DNA of 64,000 nt from Tindallia californiensis. GTDB lineage: Bacteria > Bacillota > Clostridia > Peptostreptococcales > Tindalliaceae. How positions within the stretch are numbered: position 1 is the stretch's first letter; the number at the start of each line of letters is the position of its first letter. A model generated the notes under the pieces. It made no database searches and was not told the DNA's origin. It worked only from the letters and a program-made list of their open reading frames with translations. Positions 51,388-60,799 of the stretch are shown here, one piece after another. Both the position numbers and the translations under genes were made by a program. The stretch spans positions 64,737 to 128,736 of the forward strand of contig NZ_FNPV01000009.1 of the NCBI RefSeq assembly GCF_900107405.1, read 5' to 3'.

Positions 51388-51409
51388 GATATCGCCTCCA
51401 GGAAAAAAT

Positions 51410-52696
51410 TTATGCTTTCACACGATGCACTTTTGCACCAAGTCGGGTCATTTTTTCATCAAATAGATCATAACCTCGATCAATATAGAAAATGTTTTCT
51501 ACTTCTGTTTCTCCTTCTGCCATTAGTCCGGCAATCACTAAGGAAGCCGCTGCTCGCAGATCTGTTGCTGTAACCGTGGCGCCCATTAATCGATCGACAC
51601 CTTCAATAACAGCCATTCGACCTTCTACTTTTATATTAGCGCCCATTTTTTTCAGTTGTTCCACATGTTTGAACCTTCCTTCAAAAATGGTTTCTGTTAC
51701 AATGCCAATACCTTTAGCAACGGTTAACAGGGAACTCATAGGCTGTTGTAAATCTGTAGGAAATCCTGGATATACCAGGGTTTTAATGCTAACATTTTTC
51801 AGACCCTTGGAAGCGTCTACCCGTACACATAGAGATTCATCTTCTTCGGTTATTTGCACGCCCATTTCCCGGAGTTTGGCAATAACAGACTCCAGGTGTT
51901 TTGGAATTACTTTATTGATTACTACATCTCCACCAGTAGCGGCGGCGGCAATCATATAGGTTCCTGCTTCTATCTGATCCGGAATAACCGTGTGATGGCA
52001 TCCGCCCACTTCCGGAACCCCATTGATCTTAATAACATCCGTTCCTGCACCTCGCACATCAGCACCCATGCCATTAAGGAAGTTAGCAACATCAACAATA
52101 TGTGGTTCTTTGGCAGCGTTTTCGATAACGGTTCTTCCCTCAGCCCGAATAGCCGCCAACATAATATTAATCGTCGCACCTACACTAACAACGTCCAGGT
52201 ATATTTCTGTTCCGATCAGCCTTTCTGCTTCTACAGAAATAATGCCATGTTCAATGGCCACTTTTGCTCCTAAGGCTTCAAATCCTTTGATATGTTGGTC
52301 AATCGGCCGAACACCAATGTCACAGCCACCTGGATAGGCTACCTTGGCTCTTTTGAAACGTCCTAAGGCAGCTCCTAGTAAGTAATAAGATGCTCTTAAA
52401 TTTTTTGCCATATCATGATCGGCATAGCATTCTGTCATGCCGGTGGTGTCAATGTTAACGGAATGTGAGCCGTTGTCCGGATCTTGTCCGTTTCGCTCTA
52501 CTTTTGCTCCCATGTCTTCCAGAATTTGTGTGAGAATAGTGATATCGCTAATGCCTGGCAAATTATCAATAACGCATGGTCCACCGGCGGCTACTGTTGC
52601 CGGTATAATGGCTACGGCTGCATTCTTAAATCCGCTGATATCTACCTGACCTTTTAATCTTACGCCACCTTGAATGACTAGTTTTTCCTTTTCCAT
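51410..52696 (-). CDS. murA: UDP-N-acetylglucosamine 1-carboxyvinyltransferase MurA
   Basis: MurA carries out the first committed step of peptidoglycan synthesis; fosfomycin inhibits it. The 428-aa protein has the active-site cysteine in [22 protein letters not shown] at the N-terminus and [12 protein letters not shown]. It lies in the wal region, as the second MurA copy often does in Firmicutes. The ribosome binding site is poor (CAGGT). A promoter and leader of about 190 nt lie upstream. Confidence 0.96.
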   Translation of the reverse strand: MEKEKLVIQGGVRLKGQVDISGFKNAAVAIIPATVAAGGPCVIDNLPGISDITILTQILEDMGAKVERNGQDPDNGSHSVNIDTTGMTECYADHDMAKNLRASYYLLGAALGRFKRAKVAYPGGCDIGVRPIDQHIKGFEALGAKVAIEHGIISVEAERLIGTEIYLDVVSVGATINIMLAAIRAEGRTVIENAAKEPHIVDVANFLNGMGADVRGAGTDVIKINGVPEVGGCHHTVIPDQIEAGTYMIAAAATGGDVVINKVIPKHLESVIAKLREMGVQITEEDESLCVRVDASKGLKNVSIKTLVYPGFPTDLQQPMSSLLTVAKGIGIVTETIFEGRFKHVEQLKKMGANIKVEGRMAVIEGVDRLMGATVTATDLRAAASLVIAGLMAEGETEVENIFYIDRGYDLFDEKMTRLGAKVHRVKA

Positions 52697-52888
52697 ATAG
52701 TACCTGACATAAATGCCAGTTATTCACCACCCTTAGTAATAGAATCTTGCTTGTATTTGGATGTTTTTACAAAAAACGGCTTCTTCCTGAACACACCTGG
52801 CTTCTTCCGAATATAAAAAAACCACGGATGTACAGGTTTAATGACAGTGTTTCTCAGTCGTCTTTCACCTTTAAAAACTATCATGTTG

Positions 52889-52917
52889 ACTTTATGCTAT
52901 TTTGCCTTACTTGTCAA
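52889..52917 (-). promoter_or_regulatory. Sigma-A promoter of murA
   Basis: TTGACA, a 17-nt spacer, then TAAAGT on the minus strand, after the terminator of the wal operon. Confidence 0.7.
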
Positions 52918-52960
52918 GTTTTCTTTATATTTTACAATCTTTCTGACGATTTTTCCACAC

Positions 52961-52991
52961 AAAAAACACGACCTTTTTGATCGTGTTTTTT
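52961..52991. terminator. Bidirectional terminator of the wal operon
   Basis: AAAAAACACGA/TCGTGTTTTTT stem, nine-base loop, T-runs on both strands. It separates yycI from murA. Confidence 0.88.
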
Positions 52992-53124
52992 GATGCGCTT
53001 TTTTTCACTTGCTTCTCTTTTCTAGCGTTTACTGGTATACCCTGTCTTTTGACCGATTTTTCATCCTTTTTTCTTTTTAACAAATTTTTTTCAGAAGCAC
53101 TCTCGAAGTTTCTCGAAAATTTTC

Positions 53125-54000
53125 TTAGAATGCTTCCTGATAAAATGTTTTTCCATCTTTTAATACAATTTTCCATGCAGGTACGGCCGTACCAGACTCT
53201 ACCGGATCCCCTTCGGCGATTGGTTTTTGATGTAAGGGGAAATAATAGCCCGGCAGAATGTCTGTAATAATAGCCGGCGTATCTGCCGAGTGGTGTTGCT
53301 GAATTTGGTGTACGGTTCTGAGCAGTGCTTCCGGAGCTGAAATCATGGTGTGGGTGGTTCCGTCTCCGATACTTCGCATGTTTTCCAGCAATAAGGCTTC
53401 CACGGCTACGATTCCTCTTTGACCGATATAGATATGCACAAAGCTTTCTCCAATAAATCGATTTTGATAGGTTTGTTGATACACTAGTTTATGCAGGGGT
53501 TCATCCTGATACTCTGGTTCCATGCCAAAATAAATTTGTTCTAGCCGTAATCCTTCTGGATCCAGATGGTGGGTTTGCAGAAATGTTTCTCCCATCTCCA
53601 TCAGTTTTTCTTCGTCAAAATTGGTCAACATCCGTCCCTTTTCTTTATTTTCATAAATTAGTATTTTTTCTTCTAAAACCGTAACACGGCCTTTGTGATT
53701 TTCGTAGGTATGGAGATCTACCCGCAAGGCATCTTCTCCCAGAAATTGATAGGCTGTTTCCTGCAAAGGAAAAAACCGATACTCTACTGTAACCGAGTTT
53801 AGCGAAGGGGCAAACATAGGCAGTGCCGTTCTTAATTCGATCTGTTGTTCCTGTAGAAATTCGATGGTTTGTGTGGCGTATTGATCACTGATGCCGGCGG
53901 ATTCTTCTGGCTGGTTTCCACCGTAAAGCACGCTCAATAAAAAGATGTTGGTAATCAGGAACGCCGCAATCAGTATGTTCTTTGCTTTTGTCCAATCCAT
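53125..54000 (-). CDS. yycI: YycI-like WalRK regulatory protein
   Basis: This 291-aa protein has one N-terminal membrane helix (DWTKAKNILIAAFLITNIFLL, about 2-22) and a large extracellular domain. With YycH it tunes the kinase WalK through the membrane. The start and helix sequence are typical of YycI. GGAGGGG precedes the ATG. It lies 51 nt after yycH. Confidence 0.9.
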   Translation of the reverse strand: MDWTKAKNILIAAFLITNIFLLSVLYGGNQPEESAGISDQYATQTIEFLQEQQIELRTALPMFAPSLNSVTVEYRFFPLQETAYQFLGEDALRVDLHTYENHKGRVTVLEEKILIYENKEKGRMLTNFDEEKLMEMGETFLQTHHLDPEGLRLEQIYFGMEPEYQDEPLHKLVYQQTYQNRFIGESFVHIYIGQRGIVAVEALLLENMRSIGDGTTHTMISAPEALLRTVHQIQQHHSADTPAIITDILPGYYFPLHQKPIAEGDPVESGTAVPAWKIVLKDGKTFYQEAF

Positions 54001-54051
54001 GCTATCCCCTCCGGAGATATAAGGTTTTAGCCTGCGAAGGTTAGCATCCTG

Positions 54052-55521
54052 TTATGGTTCCCGATTTAACCAGATTCCTTCGTGGGCGTCAAAATAATAT
54101 TTTTCTCCATCAATCGTCATTCGCCATGCGGGAATTAGCATCTGCCGACGGTGCGTGTCTTTTCTGTCCCAGTAAACCAATACCACGTCTTCAATTCGAC
54201 GAAGCAGCTCATCGCCACTGATAGTATTTTCTTGTCCTCTTTCTTCCTCTTCCCCAGTTTCATCCTTTTCCAAGACGATTCGGTTTTCCAAATCTTCCAG
54301 CAGGGCATTAAAATGATCTTCGATCAGCCGATGCGGTGAAATAATGCCACCTTCCGGCCTTACTTCCGGCATTCCCATCACCTGCCGTGTCATCGCCCGG
54401 TACCGGCTCACCGAATCTCCAAAGACTTCTATGATGATGGGGCTTGAAAGGTTTTGTCGTTTTTGTTCCACAGAAAATCCTTGGATGTGATAGCCAAAAG
54501 CAAACCGAAACCCTCGGTTACCATTTTCTTCAATAGGAGTAACTTCCTGTAAATAAGCGCCTTCTGGAAAGCCTTCATTTCGAAGGATAAATTCCAGGGC
54601 TATGTTGAAAGCTCTGTTCAAATTGGTTCCGGATTCATTTCCTGTCTCGGCCGTATATTCCAAGCGGCCAGTTTTTGAAACTCGAACCTCCTGCTGTCCA
54701 TAGCCGTACATATAGATATGGCTCCCGGTAGTTTCCCGGATCATTTTTACAAAATCAAAGTTTTCGTCAAAAAAACTTCTTACTTTTTCATGAAGCCTAC
54801 TTTCATTGCCGGTGTCCATCGTGCTTTCCACAAAAATCCGTGGTACATTTTTTTCATAGCTAAGGGGTAGCAACACATCGTTTTCCACATAAGTGAATAA
54901 AGGATAGTATTTCACATAGGAACTGAAGGATTTTTCTTCCAGCATTGTCACAAAATCCGGCCAAGGGATTTCCTCCGGCATGTCTTCCAAGGTTAACTGG
55001 TAGTAGGTACCTTCCGCATCCATCAGATAGATTGTCTGTTGTTCTCTCGCAGGAATCAGTATTTTTTGGATTGAATGAAGGTTTTGGGTAATGTCATTAT
55101 CCATGGATCCAAACATAGCCGCTGGTAAAGAAGCCGGCATTCCCTGACCAAAATGGAACTCCAGATTTCTGGCAGAAAAGGCCTGGAAATAAGTTTCCTC
55201 AGGCACCACTTGAACGTCTAGTTCCTGAGTAAAAAAATGAGCCAAAAGTTTTTTGCCGGCTTCCCAGTAAGGGGGCAAATTCCGATGATCGATATGAGTA
55301 TGGTGTGAGTTATTGACGCCTCCGCCAAAACCTAGCACTAAACGGTCTGGTTGCAACACAGCTCTTCGAGTTTCTTCCAAAAGCTCTTCGCTTACTTCAA
55401 AATAAGAAGCCTCTGTTTGTAATAACTCCAGAGGCGAACGGAACCAGACTCGCTGGGTCAGCATGATGCTGGTGATAATCAGAAATACCAGCAACAGGCT
55501 TTTCAGTTTTTCTTTGTTCAT
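54052..55521 (-). CDS. yycH: YycH-like WalRK regulatory protein
   Basis: This 489-aa protein has an N-terminal membrane anchor (KEKLKSLLLVFLIITSIMLTQ) and a large extracellular region, the layout of YycH. It contains an acidic stretch near residues 412-430 (DETGEEEERGQE). It would modulate WalK with YycI. The gene is 20 nt after the small secreted-protein gene. Confidence 0.9.
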   Translation of the reverse strand: MNKEKLKSLLLVFLIITSIMLTQRVWFRSPLELLQTEASYFEVSEELLEETRRAVLQPDRLVLGFGGGVNNSHHTHIDHRNLPPYWEAGKKLLAHFFTQELDVQVVPEETYFQAFSARNLEFHFGQGMPASLPAAMFGSMDNDITQNLHSIQKILIPAREQQTIYLMDAEGTYYQLTLEDMPEEIPWPDFVTMLEEKSFSSYVKYYPLFTYVENDVLLPLSYEKNVPRIFVESTMDTGNESRLHEKVRSFFDENFDFVKMIRETTGSHIYMYGYGQQEVRVSKTGRLEYTAETGNESGTNLNRAFNIALEFILRNEGFPEGAYLQEVTPIEENGNRGFRFAFGYHIQGFSVEQKRQNLSSPIIIEVFGDSVSRYRAMTRQVMGMPEVRPEGGIISPHRLIEDHFNALLEDLENRIVLEKDETGEEEERGQENTISGDELLRRIEDVVLVYWDRKDTHRRQMLIPAWRMTIDGEKYYFDAHEGIWLNREP

Positions 55522-55541
55522 AACGGGTCACTCCATCCGGG

Positions 55542-56069
55542 TTAGCGCCCCATGTTTATTAGTCGTTTCATAATATCCGTTGTACTGGATTCACGCACAT
55601 CCCGTGTTACTTCTTCTTTCATTTCTTCTCGATCTTTTACGGTGATAATCCGTTCTACGGTTGGTAAAGCTTCTTCCTTCAGGCTTCCGGAAAAAATCAG
55701 TTTGTTTTTTCCTTTTTTCAGCTCAACCCCATCAACCCATCCCCGTTGTAATGCGCCAATTTCAAACTCCATTGGCTCGTACAAGGGTAGGTAGTTTTCT
55801 TCTTCTTCCAGTAAACTAGCGTTATGATAAACTTCCAGTGTCACAAGACTTCCTTCCGGCGCTTTAAAAGAAATCATTGGATTTCGCCGACTGGTGGTGA
55901 CATCTCGAAGCGGTTGAACTACTTCAATAATATCTTCTTCCAGCTCAGCTTCTTCCTCCAGATTAGGTTGGTTCTCTGGAAGAAGATCGTCTTCCGTAGC
56001 AAAAACAGAAGTTGTTTGTATACTTATCAATAACAGTGCCAATAAACCGGTCACTAATAATTTTTTCAT
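55542..56069 (-). CDS. Secreted protein of unknown function inside the wal operon
   Basis: This 175-aa protein starts with a signal peptide (KKLLVTGLLALLLISIQ, cleavage near VFATE). A very acidic segment (NLEEEAELEEDIIEV) and a probable beta domain (about 65-145, including SFKAPEGSLVTLEVYHN) follow; the C-terminus is helical and charged. I do not recognise the family. Signal peptide plus position between walK and yycH suggest an extracytoplasmic partner or sensor of WalK. The gene lies 69 nt from walK, so co-transcription is likely. Confidence 0.75.
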   Translation of the reverse strand: MKKLLVTGLLALLLISIQTTSVFATEDDLLPENQPNLEEEAELEEDIIEVVQPLRDVTTSRRNPMISFKAPEGSLVTLEVYHNASLLEEEENYLPLYEPMEFEIGALQRGWVDGVELKKGKNKLIFSGSLKEEALPTVERIITVKDREEMKEEVTRDVRESSTTDIMKRLINMGR

Positions 56070-56138
56070 AGGAACTCCTCCACATTATTTCTTAAAACCA
56101 TTATACAAAAAAAATATTACAGGAGTATTACAGCCCAG

Positions 56139-57998
56139 TTAAGATAGGATGACACCTTTTCCATCTGTTTCTAGGCCTGTTTCTAGGCCTGTTTCCAGGA
56201 TTGTTTCTACGTCCTTTCCTCTTAGAGGAAACCGCATAATCACTCGTGTTCCCTTGTCTTCACGGCTGTATAAATGAAGGGTTCCACCATGAGCTTCCAT
56301 AATCTGCTGGGCAATAGAGAGTCCCAAACCGGTTCCTCCCTGCTCCCGCGATCGAGCTTTGTCGACCCGGTAAAACCGTTCAAAGACTCTGGGTAAGTCC
56401 TGACTGGGAATACCAATGCCGTTGTCCTGAATGGTCAATGCAGCGGATTCATTTTCTTTTTGTAAATATACCCGGATTTCGCCTTCTTCCGGCGTGTATT
56501 TAATCGCATTACTAAGGATATTCAAAATTACCTGTTCAATAGCGTCTTCATCTCCATTGGTCAGGATCATTTCTTCCGGTGGCTGATACACCAACTGTTG
56601 ATTCTTGGATTTTATGGTATGCTCCATGGTGGTCAGAGTTTTTTGGGTCAACTCAGACAAATGAATTGGTTGCTGTTCCCACTTAGTTTGTTGAAAGTCC
56701 ATATTAGACAATTGTAATAAATCCCTTACTAGCCGGGCCATACGGTCGGCTTCGCTGTCAATAACGCTTAAAAACTGTTGTTGCATTTCCGGATCATCCA
56801 CACCGCCCTCCAGCATGGTTTCTGTATAGCTTTTAATGGTAGTAAGAGGTGTTTTCAGTTCGTGAGAAACATTGGCAACAAACTCTTTACGGATCGTTTC
56901 CAGTTTTTCATGTTCTGTTATATCCTGCAATAAGAAGATCAATCCTTCCATTTCTTCTTCTTCATTACGATAAGGGGCATAGCTGGCTCTTATTTTTCTC
57001 CCGTCTCTCATGGCCAAAATTTCGCTTCCACTCCATCCGCTGGGATCTCCCTGAAAATCTTTGAGACAGAGCGCTGGGCTGGACGCATGAAAAATTTCGT
57101 CAAACACCATCTGCTGGCTTTGTTTCCGATCCAGCGACAGCATAGAAAGAGCTCTGGGGTTAATATGCACCAAATTCCCTTCCATAGAGGTGGCTACTAC
57201 CCCATCCGCCATATAGGTCAGAATGGCATCTAATTTTTGTTTTTCGTTAGAAATTTCCTGCAGAGATGTTTTAAGTCTTGCCGTAAGGTAATTAAACATG
57301 CTGGCCAACTGACCGATTTCATCGTTGGATTTTACTTCCACCACCTGATTAAAATCACCACTGGCCATTTTGGATGCTTTGGAAGTAACATCCCGAATCG
57401 GTCCGGTAATACTGGCGGCAATAAAATAGCCTAAAACAATGGTTACCATCAACGCCACTACGGTAGACTGAACCAGAATAATACGTGACTGATAAAGGGT
57501 TTGATAAATATCGCCTAAATCCCGCCGGACATAGATCACACCTGAAATACGACTGGCTTCATCATAAAGAGGAAAGGCCATATTCTTAGAACGAACGCTT
57601 TGTTGCCCGCTACTCACCATATCTTTTTCCATTTCTTCTCCGTTAAAGGCTCCCAGGATCAGCTCTGGTTCCAGAATATGAGTAGCGTTTTTATTTCGAT
57701 GTGCCGGATTTGTACTGGCTACAATCTTAAAATTGCTGTCTTTTTCCACAATGTAGATTTCCATCCCTACCCGTTCATACAAACCAATGGTTTCCTGGGC
57801 TTCATCCTGCTGTTCTTCCCAGTCCATGTTTTGAAGGGTAGCTGCGACACTATTGGAAACCTGCATGATATTGTTTCGTTCCACGCCCAGATGATAGCTT
57901 TCAAATTGTTGTATAATAAAAACACCCACAATTACCATGGCGATAAAAATGAGTAAAAAGTAGATGGTTATCATCTTGATGCGAATGCTTTTGAACAT
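56139..57998 (-). CDS. walK: Sensor histidine kinase WalK
   Basis: WalK is the essential kinase that controls cell-wall turnover through WalR. The 619-aa protein has two membrane segments (about 10-30 and 165-190), an extracellular Cache/PAS domain between, HAMP (about 190-240), a cytoplasmic PAS (about 250-350), HisKA with VSHELKTPLTTIKSY and HATPase with NILSNAIKYTP and GTGLGLSI. The last residues hold a GLETGLET repeat. ATG 57998 is 1 nt after the walR stop; AGGAGG lies inside walR. The frame's longer start at 58025 is not needed. Confidence 0.96.
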   Translation of the reverse strand: MFKSIRIKMITIYFLLIFIAMVIVGVFIIQQFESYHLGVERNNIMQVSNSVAATLQNMDWEEQQDEAQETIGLYERVGMEIYIVEKDSNFKIVASTNPAHRNKNATHILEPELILGAFNGEEMEKDMVSSGQQSVRSKNMAFPLYDEASRISGVIYVRRDLGDIYQTLYQSRIILVQSTVVALMVTIVLGYFIAASITGPIRDVTSKASKMASGDFNQVVEVKSNDEIGQLASMFNYLTARLKTSLQEISNEKQKLDAILTYMADGVVATSMEGNLVHINPRALSMLSLDRKQSQQMVFDEIFHASSPALCLKDFQGDPSGWSGSEILAMRDGRKIRASYAPYRNEEEEMEGLIFLLQDITEHEKLETIRKEFVANVSHELKTPLTTIKSYTETMLEGGVDDPEMQQQFLSVIDSEADRMARLVRDLLQLSNMDFQQTKWEQQPIHLSELTQKTLTTMEHTIKSKNQQLVYQPPEEMILTNGDEDAIEQVILNILSNAIKYTPEEGEIRVYLQKENESAALTIQDNGIGIPSQDLPRVFERFYRVDKARSREQGGTGLGLSIAQQIMEAHGGTLHLYSREDKGTRVIMRFPLRGKDVETILETGLETGLETDGKGVILS

Positions 57999-57999
57999 A

Positions 58000-58689
58000 C
58001 TAAGGCCTCCTGAAATAGTATCCAACGCCTCGTTTGGTCATAATAAACTGTGGACTTCCAGCGTCGTCTTCCACTTTCTCCCGAAGACGTCGAACGGTTA
58101 CATCTACGGTTCGAATATCTCCGTAATATTCATATCCCCACACTTCTTTCAAGAGTTGTTCTCTGGTAAATACCTGATCTGGCTGTACGGCCAGAAAGCG
58201 CAGCAGTTCAAACTCACGAATGGTTAGTTCCAGAACCGTGCTGTCTTTTTTCACTTCATACTTGGATAAATCGATGCTTAGATGGCCGGCTTCAATCCGA
58301 TTGCTACCACTACCACTTTCTGTCCCGACACTTCGCCGTAAATTGGCTTTTACTCTGGCAAGCAGTTCGCGCATCCCAAAGGGTTTTGTAATATAATCAT
58401 CGGCTCCCATTTCCAGACCCAGCACTTTGTCCACTTCTTCTTCCTTAGCCGTCAGCATAATAATGGGCATGGTGTGATGTTCCCGCAATTTCCGACATAC
58501 CTGAAAACCATCGAGTTTAGGCAACATCAGATCCAGTAAGATAAGATCCGGTTTTGCCTGTGCCACTTTTTCCAGAGCTTCCTCGCCATCGTAGGCAACT
58601 TCTGTATGGTATCCGTCTTTCTCCAGATTAAACTTAACAATATCGGATATTTTCTTTTCATCTTCCACTATTAATACGGTGGTTTTCAT
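58000..58689 (-). CDS. walR: Response regulator WalR
   Basis: This 229-aa OmpR-family regulator has an N-terminal receiver with the phosphoacceptor aspartate in LILLDLMLPKLDG and the lysine in DDYITKPFG, and a C-terminal winged helix (TIREFELLRFLAVQPDQVFTR, VDVTVRRLREKVEDD). It controls autolysin and cell-wall genes. The ribosome binding site AAGGAAGA precedes ATG 58689. The wal operon starts here; three tandem 17-bp repeats lie just upstream. Confidence 0.96.
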   Translation of the reverse strand: MKTTVLIVEDEKKISDIVKFNLEKDGYHTEVAYDGEEALEKVAQAKPDLILLDLMLPKLDGFQVCRKLREHHTMPIIMLTAKEEEVDKVLGLEMGADDYITKPFGMRELLARVKANLRRSVGTESGSGSNRIEAGHLSIDLSKYEVKKDSTVLELTIREFELLRFLAVQPDQVFTREQLLKEVWGYEYYGDIRTVDVTVRRLREKVEDDAGSPQFIMTKRGVGYYFRRP

Positions 58690-58713
58690 CTTTTCTCTTC
58701 CTTTCAATAAAAG

Positions 58714-58764
58714 AATCTACTTGATAAACAAATCTGCTTAGTAACAGAATCTACTTAGTAACAG
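58714..58764 (-). repeat. Three tandem 17-bp repeats upstream of walR
   Basis: Three units of 17 bp; two read CTGTTACTAAG(T/C)AGATT on the minus strand and the third is TGTTTATCAAGTAGATT. Two units contain TGTTAC, which fits the WalR half-site TGTWAH, but they are 17 bp apart rather than the usual 11. They lie 25-75 bp before the walR ATG. Confidence 0.8.
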
Positions 58765-58847
58765 CCTTTACTTCCTAACAAGGTTTATCTGATGGACGAT
58801 CTTTTTCTTATCATACCAGAAAGCACTGCGTATGGAAAGCAGCCATG

Positions 58848-58889
58848 AAAAAAGAGAGTTTCGGAAAACCATCCGAAACTCTCTTTTTA
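58848..58889. terminator. Bidirectional terminator of the M23 peptidase gene
   Basis: GAGAGTTTCGGA/TCCGAAACTCTC, a 12-bp perfect stem with a 6-base loop and T-runs on both strands, 5 bp after the stop codon of the peptidase gene. Confidence 0.93.
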
Positions 58890-58893
58890 TCTT

Positions 58894-60462
58894 TTAATAC
58901 CGAACATATCCCATAGGGTTAACGGGGGTTCCATTTTTGCGAACTTCAAAATGAAGATGTGGACCTGTGCTTCTACCCGTATTACCTACCGTGCCAATCA
59001 ACTGATCTTTATGCACCCGCTCGCCACTGGAAACAGAGATACGGTCCATATGAGCGTAATAAGTTTGATACCCATTTTCATGGTCAATAATAACCAATCG
59101 CCCATAGGCGCCTCTAGATCCGGCATGAGACACTCTTCCCGCATCTGCCGCTTTAATCGGTGTTCCGGTAGAGTTCGCAATATCGATCCCTGTATGCCTT
59201 CTTCCTCCACGCATACCGAAGGGTGATGTCAATCGACCGGTGGTCGGGTTAATAAAGGTACCTGTCGCCATAGTAGCCGGTCTTTCTTTTGTTCCGACCG
59301 CTACCACCCTTGTAACCGGTTCTGCATGAATCTTTTCTTCTATGATTTCCCGATCGGCAACCTTGCCATTTTTTTCGGTGATATAAGCTTGAATATCCCG
59401 TTTACCTTCTTGCCCCTGTACCGTAATACGGCGGTCACCTTCATACATCGAATCGGTTTCTACATCTTCCGTTTCAAATGGAATTTCTTCTGTTTGTTCC
59501 ACATAATAACGACTGGTCACTGTCAGATATGGTTTGGGAACAATAAGGTTGATTTCCTGACCAATACTCAGTAATTCCACGTTAATCTCCGGATTTGCTT
59601 CGGCAATTTCATCAACGGTCATTTCGTTACGCTGAGCGATCACCCAACTGCTGTCGCCCGGTTCTACCGTGTAGACTTTTTCTTCATCCGTTCCGGTGCG
59701 TATAAACTGTAATGCATCTTCCAACCGGCGGATTTCCGATAGTTGAGCCGGTTTTTCCACAACCTCAACGGCCTCTAAAAAATCCACTTCCAAATATTCA
59801 ATATCATCCTTCAGATAAGGTTCCTGGATTTTTGCCAGTAGTTTGTTGGCGTCCTCTTTGGTACGCAACGTAACCAAGGCTTCTCCCTCCACTTGGATTT
59901 CAATCGCCTGTACCTGTTGTCCTAACTGGGATTTAATCCCACTGACCAAAGCCTCTTGGGAGCTTAACTCCCGATCTCTTGCTTTTACTTCCACCCATTC
60001 CTGATCTTCCGGTATGTAGGCTTTCATATCATACAACCGACGCATTTCCTGTTGTAATGCATCAATGGCTTCTTTCAGCTCTTCCTCTTGTCGGACAGTT
60101 CCGATCAAATCGCCTTCCATATATATCTCATAAGCTCTCAGTGATTCCTGATACTGATGATAAGCTACTACAGAAGTTATCATCACCACGGTTGCCGCAC
60201 CCATTGCCATTATTTTTTGTTTTTGTTCCTTATTTCGAGACTGCCAATAGATAAGTGTCTTTTCTTTTAGTGCCATGGTTTTCTGTTGAAGCTTTGCCGC
60301 CCATGGCTTTATTTCCTGTTTTATTTCTCCCACATTTCTTTTCACATTGACAGCTGTTTCTTTTGTCTGTAATGCTGTTTTCTGACCATATTTATATAAA
60401 AAAGTTTTTGCTTTTTGGTATAACTGAGCCGTATCAATCTTACCTGGCTGCTGATCTTTCAT
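58894..60462 (-). CDS. M23-family peptidase with LysM and G5 domains
   Basis: A wall hydrolase or wall-growth protein (522 aa). Order: a basic cytosolic N-terminus (about 1-84), one membrane helix (about 85-103), a linker (about 110-265), LysM (EKVYTVEPGDSSWVIAQRNE, about 268-315), G5 (about 320-400) and peptidase M23 (about 405-522) with zinc ligands in RHTGID and HLHFEV. It cuts or binds peptidoglycan. GGAGGGG precedes the ATG. The adjacent walR makes WalR control plausible. Confidence 0.94.
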   Translation of the reverse strand: MKDQQPGKIDTAQLYQKAKTFLYKYGQKTALQTKETAVNVKRNVGEIKQEIKPWAAKLQQKTMALKEKTLIYWQSRNKEQKQKIMAMGAATVVMITSVVAYHQYQESLRAYEIYMEGDLIGTVRQEEELKEAIDALQQEMRRLYDMKAYIPEDQEWVEVKARDRELSSQEALVSGIKSQLGQQVQAIEIQVEGEALVTLRTKEDANKLLAKIQEPYLKDDIEYLEVDFLEAVEVVEKPAQLSEIRRLEDALQFIRTGTDEEKVYTVEPGDSSWVIAQRNEMTVDEIAEANPEINVELLSIGQEINLIVPKPYLTVTSRYYVEQTEEIPFETEDVETDSMYEGDRRITVQGQEGKRDIQAYITEKNGKVADREIIEEKIHAEPVTRVVAVGTKERPATMATGTFINPTTGRLTSPFGMRGGRRHTGIDIANSTGTPIKAADAGRVSHAGSRGAYGRLVIIDHENGYQTYYAHMDRISVSSGERVHKDQLIGTVGNTGRSTGPHLHFEVRKNGTPVNPMGYVRY

Positions 60463-60567
60463 TGTTTTATCCCCTCCCAGTGAATCTGGATGCTACCAAA
60501 TGCTGATCATCTATGGCACTCTTTCAGCCAATGGAGGTCCTATCTTTTTGTCAACTTACCGTTTCAC

Positions 60568-60597
60568 ATTATATCCCACTAAAGACCTATAAATCAA
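60568..60597 (-). promoter_or_regulatory. Sigma-A promoter of the M23 peptidase gene
   Basis: TTGATT (60592-60597), an 18-nt spacer, then TATAAT (60568-60573) on the minus strand; leader about 100 nt. Confidence 0.65.
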
Positions 60598-60706
60598 TAC
60601 GGAACGCATGTTCGCACCGTTTTAACGTTGAAATTTCAACCTTTCTATTTCTGCCCCCCTTTTCAAAAAATCTTGTTCTCTCACCCATTTTTCTCTTTTT
60701 CCACTA

Positions 60707-60715
60707 TGTTATAAT
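60707..60715 (+). promoter_or_regulatory. Extended -10 promoter of the dnaD-like gene
   Basis: TGTTATAAT (TGN plus TATAAT) with no good -35 box, about 85 bp before the ATG. Confidence 0.5.
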
Positions 60716-60799
60716 AGAACTATAGGAAAAAACCTATTTTTTTCTGTGATCCGATAGGTTTTCAAAGGAAAGAGAAGAAACAAAGGACGGTGAAAGCAA

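Larger units (their letters stand above)
52697..53124. other. Intergenic region between murA and yycI
   Basis: 428 bp. It holds the murA promoter (52889-52917) and a bidirectional terminator (52961-52991). The T-rich stretch between terminator and yycI has no gene. Confidence 0.7.
60463..60799. other. Divergent intergenic region between the M23 peptidase gene and the dnaD-like gene
   Basis: 337 bp with promoters for both directions and small leader hairpins near 60721-60762. No gene seen. Confidence 0.7.
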
